Positions 9,656 to 18,043 of a DNA stretch of 64,000 nt are shown here, in pieces. The notes under the pieces were generated by a model. The model was not told the DNA's origin and did no database searches. It saw only the letters and a list, made by a program, of their open reading frames with translations. This stretch comes from Flavobacterium sp. (lineage in GTDB: Bacteria; Bacteroidota; Bacteroidia; Flavobacteriales; Flavobacteriaceae): contig NZ_JAGIAV010000006.1 in the NCBI RefSeq assembly GCF_017744675.1, forward strand, positions 372,001-436,000, read 5' to 3'. The translations under genes were made by a program, and so were the position numbers. Within the stretch, counting starts at the first letter, position 1, and each line of letters begins with the position of its first letter.

Positions 9656-9863
9656 TTTTAGACCTTCTAATTAGAAATTGGTAAAAAATAACATGCTTTT
9701 CTTTCTCCTGGAATTTTTCTATCAACTTCCGATTTCAACAATTTGATAGATCAAAAATATCGTGATTTTTGTGTCTAAACTTCATTTTTGAATTATAATT
9801 ATTTATTATTTAAGGTGTTAATGTAAAAAGTCATCGTCTGAATGCCCTGTAATTATTGGGTTA

Positions 9864-9919
9864 ACTAATTAATTAGTATAAATATTAATCAATTAGTTTT
9901 GCTACTAATTTATTAGTAG
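9864..9919. promoter_or_regulatory. BlaI-type operator pair
   Basis: Two palindromes precede the BlaI-like gene: ACTAATTAATTAGT (9864-9877, perfect) and CTACTAATTTATTAGTAG (9902-9919, 8-bp arms, 2-base centre). BlaI/MecI repressors bind dyads of the TACTA/TAGTA kind, so autoregulation of this operon is likely. A weaker related stretch (ATTAATCAATTAGT, 9884-9897) lies between them. Confidence 0.75.
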
Positions 9920-9928
9920 TTATATTTG
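9899..9928 (+). promoter_or_regulatory. Flavobacterium-type promoter of the blaI-M56 operon
   Basis: TTG (9899-9901), a 19-base spacer and TATATTTG (9921-9928) match the TTG-N19-TANNTTTG consensus exactly. The start codon follows 16 bases later. The spacer contains only the second operator palindrome, so repressor binding should block this promoter directly. Confidence 0.75.
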
Positions 9929-9944
9929 TCAAAAGATTTCTACT

Positions 9945-10307
9945 ATGATAAAATTAGCCAAACGAGAAGAACAGATCATGCAGGTTTTTTGGGATTTAAA
10001 CAAAGCATTTATTAGAGATATTATTCCATTATTGCCAGATCCAAAACCACATTATAATAGTGTTGCGACAATTGTCAAAATACTAGAGGAAAAAGGGTTT
10101 CTAAATCGGGAAACAATAGGGAATATGCATTGCTTTTTTCCAGTAATTCAGAGAGAAGAATACCAGCAATTTGCTCTAAAAGATATTGTAAGTCAGTATT
10201 TTGATAATTCGTATCCACGAATGCTTGCCTTTTTTGCCAAAGAACAAAAATTAACCGAAAATGAATTGGAAGAAATCGTAAACATGATTAAAAAAGATTC
10301 TATATGA
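9945..10307 (+). CDS. BlaI/MecI/CopY family transcriptional repressor
   Basis: A 120-residue winged-helix protein. The N-terminus KLAKREEQIMQVFWDLNKAF and the DNA-binding segment HYNSVATIVKILEEKGFL (about 44-61) are characteristic of the BlaI/MecI family; the C-terminal helices (about 85-120) would form the dimer. The stop overlaps the start of the M56 peptidase gene (ATGA, 10304-10307), the usual BlaI-BlaR1 arrangement in which the membrane peptidase triggers removal of the repressor. Two palindromic operators lie immediately upstream. Its targets beyond its own operon are unknown; no beta-lactamase gene is seen in the window. Confidence 0.92.
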   Translation: MIKLAKREEQIMQVFWDLNKAFIRDIIPLLPDPKPHYNSVATIVKILEEKGFLNRETIGNMHCFFPVIQREEYQQFALKDIVSQYFDNSYPRMLAFFAKEQKLTENELEEIVNMIKKDSI

Positions 10308-12316
10308 TACCTTATATTCTATACACAGCGCTTATTCTTTTTGCCTGCCTTATGTTTTATAAGCTGCTTTTGCAGAAAGAAACTTTTTATAATCTGAATA
10401 GATTTGTTTTGCTTGCCTGCATGTTAGTGGCTTTTACTCTGCCACTGCTTCCAATTCCGCAACAATTTTCGCTTCAAAAACAGAAAGTAACTGCAGCTAT
10501 TCCTTCTATTAAAAAAGTAACTACAAAAGAATCAACTGCCGAACTGAAAACACTTCCTGTAAATGAAGTTTTAATAAATGAAACAAAGCAGCAATTCAAT
10601 ATGGCTTTGGCGATGCAGTGGCTGGTTTATTTGTATTGGTTTGGAGTTATTGTTTTTGCATTTAATTTCTTGATGCAAGCGGTTATATTGTTTTACAGAG
10701 CGTATACATCAGAGATTATTCGGGATGGAAAATTTAGGATTGTCGAAATAACGGGTGATAAAGCACCCTGTTCTTTTGCTAATAATATTTTTATAAATCC
10801 TGAAAAATACGAGTGGGAAACGTACAATCAGATTTTGCTGCACGAAAAAATTCATATCGAGCAAAAACATACCATTGATCTTTTGCTGGCAGAAATTGTA
10901 CTTGTTTTTCAGTGGTTTAATCCTTTTGCTTGGCAATGGCGAAAAGCATTAGAAAGTAATCTTGAATTTTTGACCGATAACGAAATGCTACAACAAGGCA
11001 GCGTAGAAAAAGAAAGTTATCAATTTAGCCTGCTTAAAGTAGCGGCGCCACAATTTCCTTTGAGTCTTACAACTAACTATAATCAATCATTACTCAAAAA
11101 ACGAATCATTATGATGAATTCAAAAAAATCAAACGTAAACACTACATGGAAATATTTTTTCCTGTTACCATTATTGGTATTGTTTGCCTGCCTTTTTAAT
11201 CAACCGGCAGCGCAAAGTCAGACGCTAACTTCGAATTCTAAAAACGAAGAAACTAAAGCGAATGCAAACACTCAAAAGGGAATTGAAACTGAAGGAAATT
11301 GGTTTGCCACAATCAAAGGCAATACGGTAAATGTGCAATTTCAAAACGATGAACATAGCAATTCTTCCAGTACTTTTGATATTAGCGAGTTTAGCGGATT
11401 ATCAAAAGATAAACAAGGAACATTTTCTCTAACACGTGAAGCGGGAACAATGAATTTTACCGGAAAATTTGAAGGAAATACCGGAATGGGAACGTATAAA
11501 TTTGTTCCTAATAAAAATTTCACCAAAGAAATGGCTGCACAAGGCGTTACATTGGCAGAAGATACTGATCTTATGGTTTTCTTTATGGTAAACATAAAAA
11601 CGTCGTATGTAAAAATGCTGCATAAAAAAGGGTATAAAGATGTAGACAAAGACCAATTAATTCCGTTGGCGGCTTTAAACGTAAGTGAAGATTACATCAA
11701 TTCTATTAAAGATGCTGGAATTGGAAATATAGATGTTGAAACGCTGATTCCTTTTAAATCTTTAAATATCGATAAAGCTTTTATTGAAGATATTATTAAA
11801 TCGGGTTACAAAAATGTTTCGCCAGATAATCTGATCGCTTTAAAATCTCAGAATATTGACGGAAAATATATTAATGATTACCGTTCTTCAGCAAAAACAA
11901 AAAAGAATGAAAATGCGCATGAAGATGAGGATAATATCATTGCTTTCAAATCTTTAAATATAGATAAAGCTTTTATTGATTCATTCAAAAAGGCGGGTTA
12001 TAATGATCTTTCAAACGATGATTTAATTGCTTTAAAATCTTTAAATGTAACTCCAGAATATATTAATCAATTTGAAAAAGTAGGTTATAAAAACATTTCG
12101 TCTGAAAATCTGGTTGCTTTAAAATCGCAAAATATCACAGTAGATTTAATTAAGGAATATAAGGATCTAGGTTTTTCAGATCTAGATTTAGATGATGTTG
12201 TGGGGGCAAAAGCAGTTGGAGCAACGCCAACTTTCATTAAAGCTATGCGAGAAAAAGGACATAACTTTAAAGATATTGGAAAATATATAGCTTTAAAAGC
12301 AGTTGTTGGCAACTAA
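10304..12316 (+). CDS. M56 (BlaR1-like) membrane metallopeptidase with C-terminal 29-residue repeats
   Basis: A 670-residue protein. Membrane segments lie near 5-22, 34-50, 100-127 and 283-300. HEKIH (180-184) and E221 in NLEFLTDNE form the expected zinc site of M56 peptidases. In place of a penicillin-binding sensor there is a middle domain (about 325-440) and then about eight copies of a helical repeat of about 29 residues (440-670) with consensus G-Y-x-D/N-I/L-x-x-D/E-x-L-I-A-L-K-S-x-N-I/V. Repeat 4 is shortened and preceded by a charged insert (KTKKNENAHEDE). It is coupled by overlap to the BlaI-like gene. The inducing signal is not known. Confidence 0.88.
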   Translation: MIPYILYTALILFACLMFYKLLLQKETFYNLNRFVLLACMLVAFTLPLLPIPQQFSLQKQKVTAAIPSIKKVTTKESTAELKTLPVNEVLINETKQQFNMALAMQWLVYLYWFGVIVFAFNFLMQAVILFYRAYTSEIIRDGKFRIVEITGDKAPCSFANNIFINPEKYEWETYNQILLHEKIHIEQKHTIDLLLAEIVLVFQWFNPFAWQWRKALESNLEFLTDNEMLQQGSVEKESYQFSLLKVAAPQFPLSLTTNYNQSLLKKRIIMMNSKKSNVNTTWKYFFLLPLLVLFACLFNQPAAQSQTLTSNSKNEETKANANTQKGIETEGNWFATIKGNTVNVQFQNDEHSNSSSTFDISEFSGLSKDKQGTFSLTREAGTMNFTGKFEGNTGMGTYKFVPNKNFTKEMAAQGVTLAEDTDLMVFFMVNIKTSYVKMLHKKGYKDVDKDQLIPLAALNVSEDYINSIKDAGIGNIDVETLIPFKSLNIDKAFIEDIIKSGYKNVSPDNLIALKSQNIDGKYINDYRSSAKTKKNENAHEDEDNIIAFKSLNIDKAFIDSFKKAGYNDLSNDDLIALKSLNVTPEYINQFEKVGYKNISSENLVALKSQNITVDLIKEYKDLGFSDLDLDDVVGAKAVGATPTFIKAMREKGHNFKDIGKYIALKAVVGN

Positions 12317-12406
12317 GCTGCTATTGCTTTTGATAATTAAAGCAATACATTTTTTTCTGTAAAATAAAATATTCAAGTTGTAAGACTACAATCAAAATAG
12401 GAGCAA

Positions 12407-12439
12407 AGCCCAGATCTTTAGATCTGGGCTTTTGTTTTT
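12407..12439 (+). terminator. Rho-independent terminator of the blaI-M56 operon
   Basis: A perfect 10-bp stem AGCCCAGATC / GATCTGGGCT with a TTTA loop (12407-12430) is followed by TTTGTTTTT. It lies 90 bases after the M56 stop codon. Confidence 0.9.
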
Positions 12440-12519
12440 AAGCATCAAAAAGACAAAAGTTATAATTATGCCCAGCGGCTTGGTCAAATAAAATCATTTT
12501 AAACCAAAACACTTTAAAA

Positions 12520-12553
12520 TCTGCTGTTGGTCGAAATTCTGTTTGATAGATTT
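12520..12553 (+). repeat. 34-bp repeat, second copy
   Basis: This pairs with 9622-9655 (30 of 34 identical). It sits 51 bases before the GH29 start. The segment 12519-12600 also has terminal inverted ends, AATCTGCT and AGCAGATT, suggesting a small palindromic element; it may also carry control signals for the GH29 gene. Confidence 0.65.
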
Positions 12554-12603
12554 CAATTTGTACTACATTTATGTTTTATAGACCATTTTAAAGCAGATTA
12601 GCA

Positions 12604-14697
12604 ATGAAAAAAATATTCCTTTCCTTATGTCTTTTTGGTGTAATTTCTAATGCTTCAAGTCAGGAATTGGCAAATGCTCCAAAGCCTTTTGGACCAGTTC
12701 CAACGCAGAAACAAATCGATTGGCAGGAAATGGAATTTTATGCTTTTGTACACTTTTCATTAAATACTTTTACCAATAAAGAATGGGGTTACGGAGACGA
12801 ATCGCCAGAACTTTTTAATCCGTCGCAATTAGACGTTCGTCAGTGGGCACGCGTGGTGAAAGAAGCAGGAATGAAAGGAATTATTCTCGTTGCCAAACAT
12901 CATGACGGCTTCTGCTTATGGCCTTCAGCGTATACAGAACGTTCTGTAAAGAATTCCCCTTGGGAAAATGGAAAAGGCGATTTGGTTAAAGAATTGGCTG
13001 CAGCTTGTAAAGAATACGATTTAAAATTAGGTCTATATCTTTCGCCTTGGGATAGAAATCATCCGCAATATGGGAAACCTGAATATATTACCTATTTCAG
13101 AAATCAGTTAAAAGAATTATTGACCAATTACGGCGATGTTTTCGAAATGTGGTTTGATGGTGCCAATGGCGGAGACGGTTATTACGGAGGTGCAAATGAA
13201 ACTAGAAAAATAAACACACTAACCTATTATAATTGGGATGAGACCTATAAATTGATCTATAGTCTTGCACCAAAAACCTTAGTTTGGGGAGTTGGACCTT
13301 CAGAAGCAAGATGGATTGGAAATGAGGAAGGTCGTGCAGGAAAAACAAATTGGTCTTTGCTACGTCAGAAAGACGAATTGGCTGGAAAAGTGCATTACAC
13401 CGAATTTATGTCTGGACACGAAGATGGAGAAAAATGGGTTCCTGGCGAAGCCGATGTTTCGATAAGACCGGGATGGTTTTATCATTCGGTTGAAGACGAT
13501 AAAGTGCGTTCGCTTGACGAAATGGTTGATATTTATTACGAATCGATTGGGAGAAATGCAACTCTATTGTTGAATCTTCCAGTTGACAGACGCGGTTTGG
13601 TTCACGAAAATGACGAAGCAAGATTAAAAGAATTGGTTGCCACAATTAAAGCCGATTTTAATACAGAATTATTAAAAGAAGCGCAAGTTCAAGCATCCAA
13701 TACAAGAGCAGTCGATTCTAATTTTGGACCTCAAAATGTGATTGACGGAAATAAAGATACGTATTGGGCAACAGACGATAAAGTAAAACAAGCTACAATC
13801 GAATTTACATTTAAAAAGCCAACTGCACTGAATAGAATTTTACTTCAAGAATATATTAAACTTGGACAACGCGTAAAAGCTTTTTCGGTTGAAGCAAATG
13901 TAAACGGACAATGGAAAACGATTGCCAATGAAACTACAATTGGTTATAAAAGAATTTTACGTCTAGATCGTGTTACAGCTTCTGCGCTTAGAATTAATAT
14001 TTTGGATGCGAAAGCGGGATTTGTGATCAGTACAATCGAAGCATATAATGCTCCATCTTTCGTTAGAGAACCTCAAATTTTTCGTGATAAAAATGGTTTG
14101 GTTACAATTAAATCGGAAGATGGAAATGCTGTTTATTATTCGCTTGACGGAAAAAATCCTTCGGAGAAAAGCACTTTATACAAAGCTCCATTCGTATACA
14201 ATAAAGAAGTAGAAATTAAAGCCATTTCGAGAAATACAAAAGAGAAAATCAACAGTGCGGTAAAATCGGCTAAATATGGTGTTTCTAAAGAAAAATGGAA
14301 AGTAATTTCGGTTTCTAGTGGTGACAGTAAATCTGTAGAGCGAATAATTGACGGAAATGCAGATACAGATTGGAGTTTTGGGAATGATGAAAACAAGTTG
14401 CCTCAAACTGTTGTTATAGATATGGGAGAATTGATAAGTATTAAAGGTTTTACTTATACGCCACAACAAGTTGGTAATAATTTAAATTTGATTTCAAATT
14501 ATGAATTGTATACAAGTGTAGACAGCTTTTATTGGGACAAACAATCAGAAGGAGAATTTTCGAATATTAAGCATAACCCAATTGAACAAGTTAAAAGTTT
14601 TACTGCAATAAAAGCAAGATTTTTGAAATTTGTCGCTACAGCTGCGGTAGGAAAAGCACAAACAGTTTCGATTGCTGAAATTGGTGTTGTTGAGTAA
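12604..14697 (+). CDS. GH29 alpha-L-fucosidase with two F5/8-type C domains
   Basis: A 697-residue exported enzyme; signal peptide MKKIFLSLCLFGVISNASSQ. The catalytic barrel (about 30-345) has the GH29 hallmarks FVHFSLNTF, AKHHDGFCLWPS and MWFDGANG, with D185 the expected nucleophile. Two discoidin-like (F5/8 type C) carbohydrate-binding domains (about 360-490 and 565-697) flank a CHB_HEX-like module with YYSLDGKNPS (about 515). This architecture is common in fucosidases acting on branched host or plant glycans (alpha-1,3/1,4-linked fucose). The second GH29 at 32367 is shorter and unlike it, so the two probably take different linkages. It lies between the BlaI-M56 terminator and the NagB fusion. 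Confidence 0.93.
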   Translation: MKKIFLSLCLFGVISNASSQELANAPKPFGPVPTQKQIDWQEMEFYAFVHFSLNTFTNKEWGYGDESPELFNPSQLDVRQWARVVKEAGMKGIILVAKHHDGFCLWPSAYTERSVKNSPWENGKGDLVKELAAACKEYDLKLGLYLSPWDRNHPQYGKPEYITYFRNQLKELLTNYGDVFEMWFDGANGGDGYYGGANETRKINTLTYYNWDETYKLIYSLAPKTLVWGVGPSEARWIGNEEGRAGKTNWSLLRQKDELAGKVHYTEFMSGHEDGEKWVPGEADVSIRPGWFYHSVEDDKVRSLDEMVDIYYESIGRNATLLLNLPVDRRGLVHENDEARLKELVATIKADFNTELLKEAQVQASNTRAVDSNFGPQNVIDGNKDTYWATDDKVKQATIEFTFKKPTALNRILLQEYIKLGQRVKAFSVEANVNGQWKTIANETTIGYKRILRLDRVTASALRINILDAKAGFVISTIEAYNAPSFVREPQIFRDKNGLVTIKSEDGNAVYYSLDGKNPSEKSTLYKAPFVYNKEVEIKAISRNTKEKINSAVKSAKYGVSKEKWKVISVSSGDSKSVERIIDGNADTDWSFGNDENKLPQTVVIDMGELISIKGFTYTPQQVGNNLNLISNYELYTSVDSFYWDKQSEGEFSNIKHNPIEQVKSFTAIKARFLKFVATAAVGKAQTVSIAEIGVVE

Positions 14698-14727
14698 ATT
14701 ATTAGGTTCTAAAGAACAATTTCATTC

Positions 14728-14795
14728 CGTAGGAATGTTTCGTCGGTAGAAACAAAATTGCGTTATGATTATACGTTCCGTAGGAACGTTTGATT
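14728..14795. repeat. TTCCGTAGGAA palindromic repeats
   Basis: CATTCCGTAGGAATG (about 14731-14745) and ACGTTCCGTAGGAACGT (about 14774-14790) are short palindromes with the same CCGTAGG core. A related unit is at about 27978-27994. The remainder of the gap (14796-14948) has a TTATCCGCGTTTTCGCAAAGC stretch related to the repeat at 44939-45065. Confidence 0.65.
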
Positions 14796-14948
14796 AAAAT
14801 CTTCGATTATCCGCGTTTTCGCAAAGCGAATCTGTTTTATCAGCGTACTATTTCATTCTTATTTTGTCTTTTGCCGAAGCGCAGTCGTTATTAGTCGAAT
14901 TTTTGAGAGCAACGGATTATTTAATTCTACTTTTATCTTAGAAATTAA

Positions 14949-16874
14949 ATGGCAAGGCAAATGATTAAAGAAGATATAGGTTTTAGAGAAGCAGGAAAAT
15001 TTGAAGAAACTCGTTTTGAAAAAATTCACAACGTTATTTTCGAATCATCTCAAGAAGCTTCTTTACTTGTCGCTCAGGAAATTGCCAATTTAATTCAGAG
15101 AAAAAACGAACTAGACGAACCTTGTGTTTTAGGTTTGGCTACGGGTTCTTCGCCAATTAAGGTTTACGAAGAATTGGTTAGAATGCACAAAGAAGAGGGG
15201 TTGAGTTTTGCAAATGTTGTGACTTTCAACTTAGATGAATATTATCCGATGGATAAAAATGATATTCAGAGTTATTATCATTTTATGCACGAGCATTTAT
15301 TCGATCATGTGAATATTCAGCCAGAAAATATCAATATTCCAGACGGGCAGGTGAGTGCCGAGGAATTACAGCAATATTGCATCGATTACGAGATGAAAAT
15401 CAAATCTTATGGAGGTTTAGATTTTCAGCTTTTAGGAATCGGTAGAACGGGACACATCGGGTTTAATGAGCCAGGTTCTCATGTGAATTCGGGAACCAGA
15501 AGTATTACTTTGGATCATATCACGCGTGTTGATGCAGCTTCCTCTTTTTTAGGAATTGATAATGTTCCAAGAAAAGCCATTACAATGGGAATTGGAACCG
15601 TAAGAAATGCAAAAAGAATCGTTTTGTTGGGCTGGGGAATCAGTAAAGCAGACATTATAAAAAATACAATCGAAGGAGAAGTTTCTTCGCACGTTCCGGC
15701 TACGTATTTGCAAGAGCATAACAACACAACATTTGTTCTCGATACAGAAGCTTCGTCTGAATTGACACGAGTAAAAACGCCTTGGCTAGTAAAATCGTGT
15801 GTTTGGACAGACGAACTAAAATTAAAAGCGGTGGCTTGGCTAAGTGAACTAACGAAGAAACCTTTCCTTAAACTGACGGATAAAGATTATAACGACAACG
15901 GAATGTCAAGTCTTTTGACGGAGGAAGGAACTGCATACGATTTGAACATTAAGATGTTTAATAAAATGCAGCAAACTATTACAGGCTGGCCAGGCGGAAA
16001 ACCAAATGCTGACGATACGTACAGGCCTGAACGTTCTACTCCGGAGAAGAAAAGAGTCATTATTTTCAGTCCGCATCCAGATGATGATGTGATTTCGATG
16101 GGAGGAACATTTGACCGTTTGGTAGAGCAGGGGCATGAGGTTTATGTAGCTTACCAGACTTCTGGAAATATTGCAGTTTCTAACGAAGAAGCTTTAAAAT
16201 TTGCAGAAATTTCAAAAGCGGTGAGTCCAGATTCTAGAGTTGCTCAGGAAATAATTGATTTTCTTAAAAACAGAACTGGGACAGAAATCGATTCGCCTGA
16301 AGTTAGAAAATTAAAAGGATTAATTAGAAGAAGCGAATCTTTTGGAGCAACACGCTACATTGGTTTGCCAGATGCTAACGTAAACTTTTTGGATCTTCCG
16401 TTTTACGAAACAGGAACGGTTAAAAAGAATAATCTTTCAGATGCAGATATCGACATTATGTGCGATATTATAGAAAGAATAAAACCGCATCAAATTTATG
16501 CCGCTGGAGATTTAGCAGATCCGCACGGAACTCATAAAGTATGTTTAGACAGTTTGTTTGAAGCTTTAAAGAGATTAAAACACAAAGACTTTATGAACGA
16601 TTGCTGGGTTTGGCTGTACCGAGGCGCATGGCATGAATGGGAATCGTACCAAATTGACATGGCAGTACCAATGAGTCCTGACCAAGTTTTAAAGAAACGA
16701 CATGCAATTTTTTATCACCAGTCTCAAAAAGACGGCGTTATGTTTCAGGGTGATGATAGCAGAGAGTTTTGGGTACGAGTTGAAGACAGAAATAGATTGA
16801 CTGCAGAAAAATATCACAGCTTAGGATTGGCAGATTATTCGGCGATCGAAGCGTTTAAAAGATATCACTTTTAG
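14949..16874 (+). CDS. nagB: Glucosamine-6-phosphate deaminase fused to a PIG-L/LmbE deacetylase domain
   Basis: A 641-residue cytoplasmic protein with no signal peptide. Residues about 25-290 are a NagB domain: GLATGSSPIKVYEEL, LDEYYPM (D96, equivalent to the catalytic Asp of NagB) and GIGRTGHIGFNEPGS. It converts glucosamine-6-phosphate to fructose-6-phosphate and ammonia. Residues about 370-640 form a PIG-L domain with HPDDD (H376, D378, D379) and DPHGTH, the zinc site of GlcNAc de-N-acetylases. Fusions of this type occur in Bacteroidota; the second domain's substrate is unproven, but deacetylating GlcNAc-6-phosphate would suit the locus, as no nagA is seen in the window. It would receive GlcNAc released by GH20, GH130 and the aspartylglucosaminidase. 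Confidence 0.93.
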   Translation: MARQMIKEDIGFREAGKFEETRFEKIHNVIFESSQEASLLVAQEIANLIQRKNELDEPCVLGLATGSSPIKVYEELVRMHKEEGLSFANVVTFNLDEYYPMDKNDIQSYYHFMHEHLFDHVNIQPENINIPDGQVSAEELQQYCIDYEMKIKSYGGLDFQLLGIGRTGHIGFNEPGSHVNSGTRSITLDHITRVDAASSFLGIDNVPRKAITMGIGTVRNAKRIVLLGWGISKADIIKNTIEGEVSSHVPATYLQEHNNTTFVLDTEASSELTRVKTPWLVKSCVWTDELKLKAVAWLSELTKKPFLKLTDKDYNDNGMSSLLTEEGTAYDLNIKMFNKMQQTITGWPGGKPNADDTYRPERSTPEKKRVIIFSPHPDDDVISMGGTFDRLVEQGHEVYVAYQTSGNIAVSNEEALKFAEISKAVSPDSRVAQEIIDFLKNRTGTEIDSPEVRKLKGLIRRSESFGATRYIGLPDANVNFLDLPFYETGTVKKNNLSDADIDIMCDIIERIKPHQIYAAGDLADPHGTHKVCLDSLFEALKRLKHKDFMNDCWVWLYRGAWHEWESYQIDMAVPMSPDQVLKKRHAIFYHQSQKDGVMFQGDDSREFWVRVEDRNRLTAEKYHSLGLADYSAIEAFKRYHF

Positions 16875-16943
16875 TGGTTTTGCAGCAATAAAGATAATAG
16901 ACTATTTCATGGTTTATTTTGGTTAGTTACCTATAATTGAGAG

Positions 16944-16979
16944 AAAATGCGGTCGTGGTTGGCCGCATTTTCGTTTTCT
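16944..16979 (+). terminator. Rho-independent terminator after nagB
   Basis: AAAATGCGG and CCGCATTTT (16944-16971) form a 9-bp stem around a 10-base loop, followed by TCGTTTTCTTT. It lies 70 bases after the stop codon. Confidence 0.8.
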
Positions 16980-17000
16980 TTACTTTTTTACGTTTTTTTT

Positions 17001-17254
17001 ACCGCAAAGCACGCGAAGATTTACGCAAAGTTCGCTAAGGTTTTTTTTGCGCAGAGTTCGCAAAGTTTATTTTTGAGATTTTTGATAAAAATAAGAAGTT
17101 CGCAAAGCTTAACGAAATAGCTTTGCGAACTTCTTATTCTCAATTCTGACACAATTTAGAAATAAATCTTTGCGAACTCTGCGTAAAAAACTCTGTGCGC
17201 TCCGCGTAAAAAAAACTTTGCGAACTTTGCGTAAATCTTTGCGCTCTTTGCGGT
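17001..17254. repeat. Large CGCAAAG-rich inverted repeat between convergent genes
   Basis: ACCGCAAAG (17001-17009) pairs with CTTTGCGGT (17246-17254). Inside are several degenerate TTCGCAAAG units, and a 19-bp perfect central stem ATAAGAAGTTCGCAAAGCT (17091-17109) with its complement at 17119-17137. It separates nagB and the convergent LytTR regulator and shares the CGCAAAG unit with 5639-5773, 8196-8336 and 51822-52114. No credible gene lies here, although the right arm reads through as a repetitive open frame. Confidence 0.9.
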
Positions 17255-17259
17255 TAAAA

Positions 17260-17973
17260 CTATATAGAAGAATTCAATATTTTCTGTTTGACTTCGTCGA
17301 TATAAGATCTTCCTATTACGTAGCGGAGTCCTTCAATTTCTATGCTGTTTCCTTCAACGGCGTCGATTTTGTCAATCGCAATTGTGTACGATCTGTGGAT
17401 TCTGATAAAATCTCTTTCAGGCAATAAACTTGTAAAATCAGATAAAGTGCTGTGGATGATAAATTTTCCAGAAGTAGTACTGATTTTTAAATAATCTTTT
17501 AAGCTTTCGATAACTAAAATTTCGTTCAAGAAAATTTTCTTCATTTTTTTCTTATCGATTTTCACGAAAATAAAAGGATTCTCTTTGCTATTTTCCTGTG
17601 GAGTTTTAGTGGTGTTATTTAATCGTTTATTGATTTTGTTAACCGCTTTCATCAATCTCGGAAACTCAATTGGTTTCACCAGATAATCTAAAACGTCAAG
17701 TTCGTAAGTTTCGATCGCAAACTGATCGTAAGCACTTGTAATAATAAGCAAAGGAGGATTTTCTAAACTTTTGATAAAATTAATACCGTCCAAAACAGGC
17801 ATGTTGATGTCTAGAAAAATTACATCTATGGCATTGTTTTTTAAGAAATTTAATCCTTCAATAGAATTGCTGAAGGTGTTTATTAATTCTAAATCTTCAA
17901 TCTGTTCAATATAATTTTTAATAACGTTTATTGCCAATGGCTCATCATCGATAATTAAACACTTTATTTTCAT
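17260..17973 (-). CDS. LytTR-type response regulator
   Basis: A 237-residue protein. The receiver domain (1-120) has the acidic pair D9/D10, phosphoacceptor D55 in FLDINMP, S80 and K100 in YLVKP. The LytTR DNA-binding domain (about 135-237) includes ESLKDYLKI and IRIHRSYTIAIDKID. It is the partner of the histidine kinase 70 bases upstream on the same strand. LytTR proteins bind direct repeats upstream of promoters; the candidate site shared by GH92 and susC (19112, 38960) fits that habit. It is the only dedicated signal-response pair in the locus; no hybrid two-component sensor, SusR-like protein or ECF sigma/anti-sigma pair is seen. Confidence 0.93.
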   Translation of the reverse strand: MKIKCLIIDDEPLAINVIKNYIEQIEDLELINTFSNSIEGLNFLKNNAIDVIFLDINMPVLDGINFIKSLENPPLLIITSAYDQFAIETYELDVLDYLVKPIEFPRLMKAVNKINKRLNNTTKTPQENSKENPFIFVKIDKKKMKKIFLNEILVIESLKDYLKISTTSGKFIIHSTLSDFTSLLPERDFIRIHRSYTIAIDKIDAVEGNSIEIEGLRYVIGRSYIDEVKQKILNSSI

Positions 17974-18043
17974 TTGTACTGGTTGTTTTGGGCCGATATG
18001 TGATATTTGTAGGTATTGTTTTAGAAATAGCTAAAAGCGAGGG

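Noticed and set aside
17170..17427. 85-codon plus-strand open frame
   Set aside because: It lies in the CGCAAAG repeat and antisense to the LytTR gene; its translation is repetitive arginine/leucine-rich sequence.
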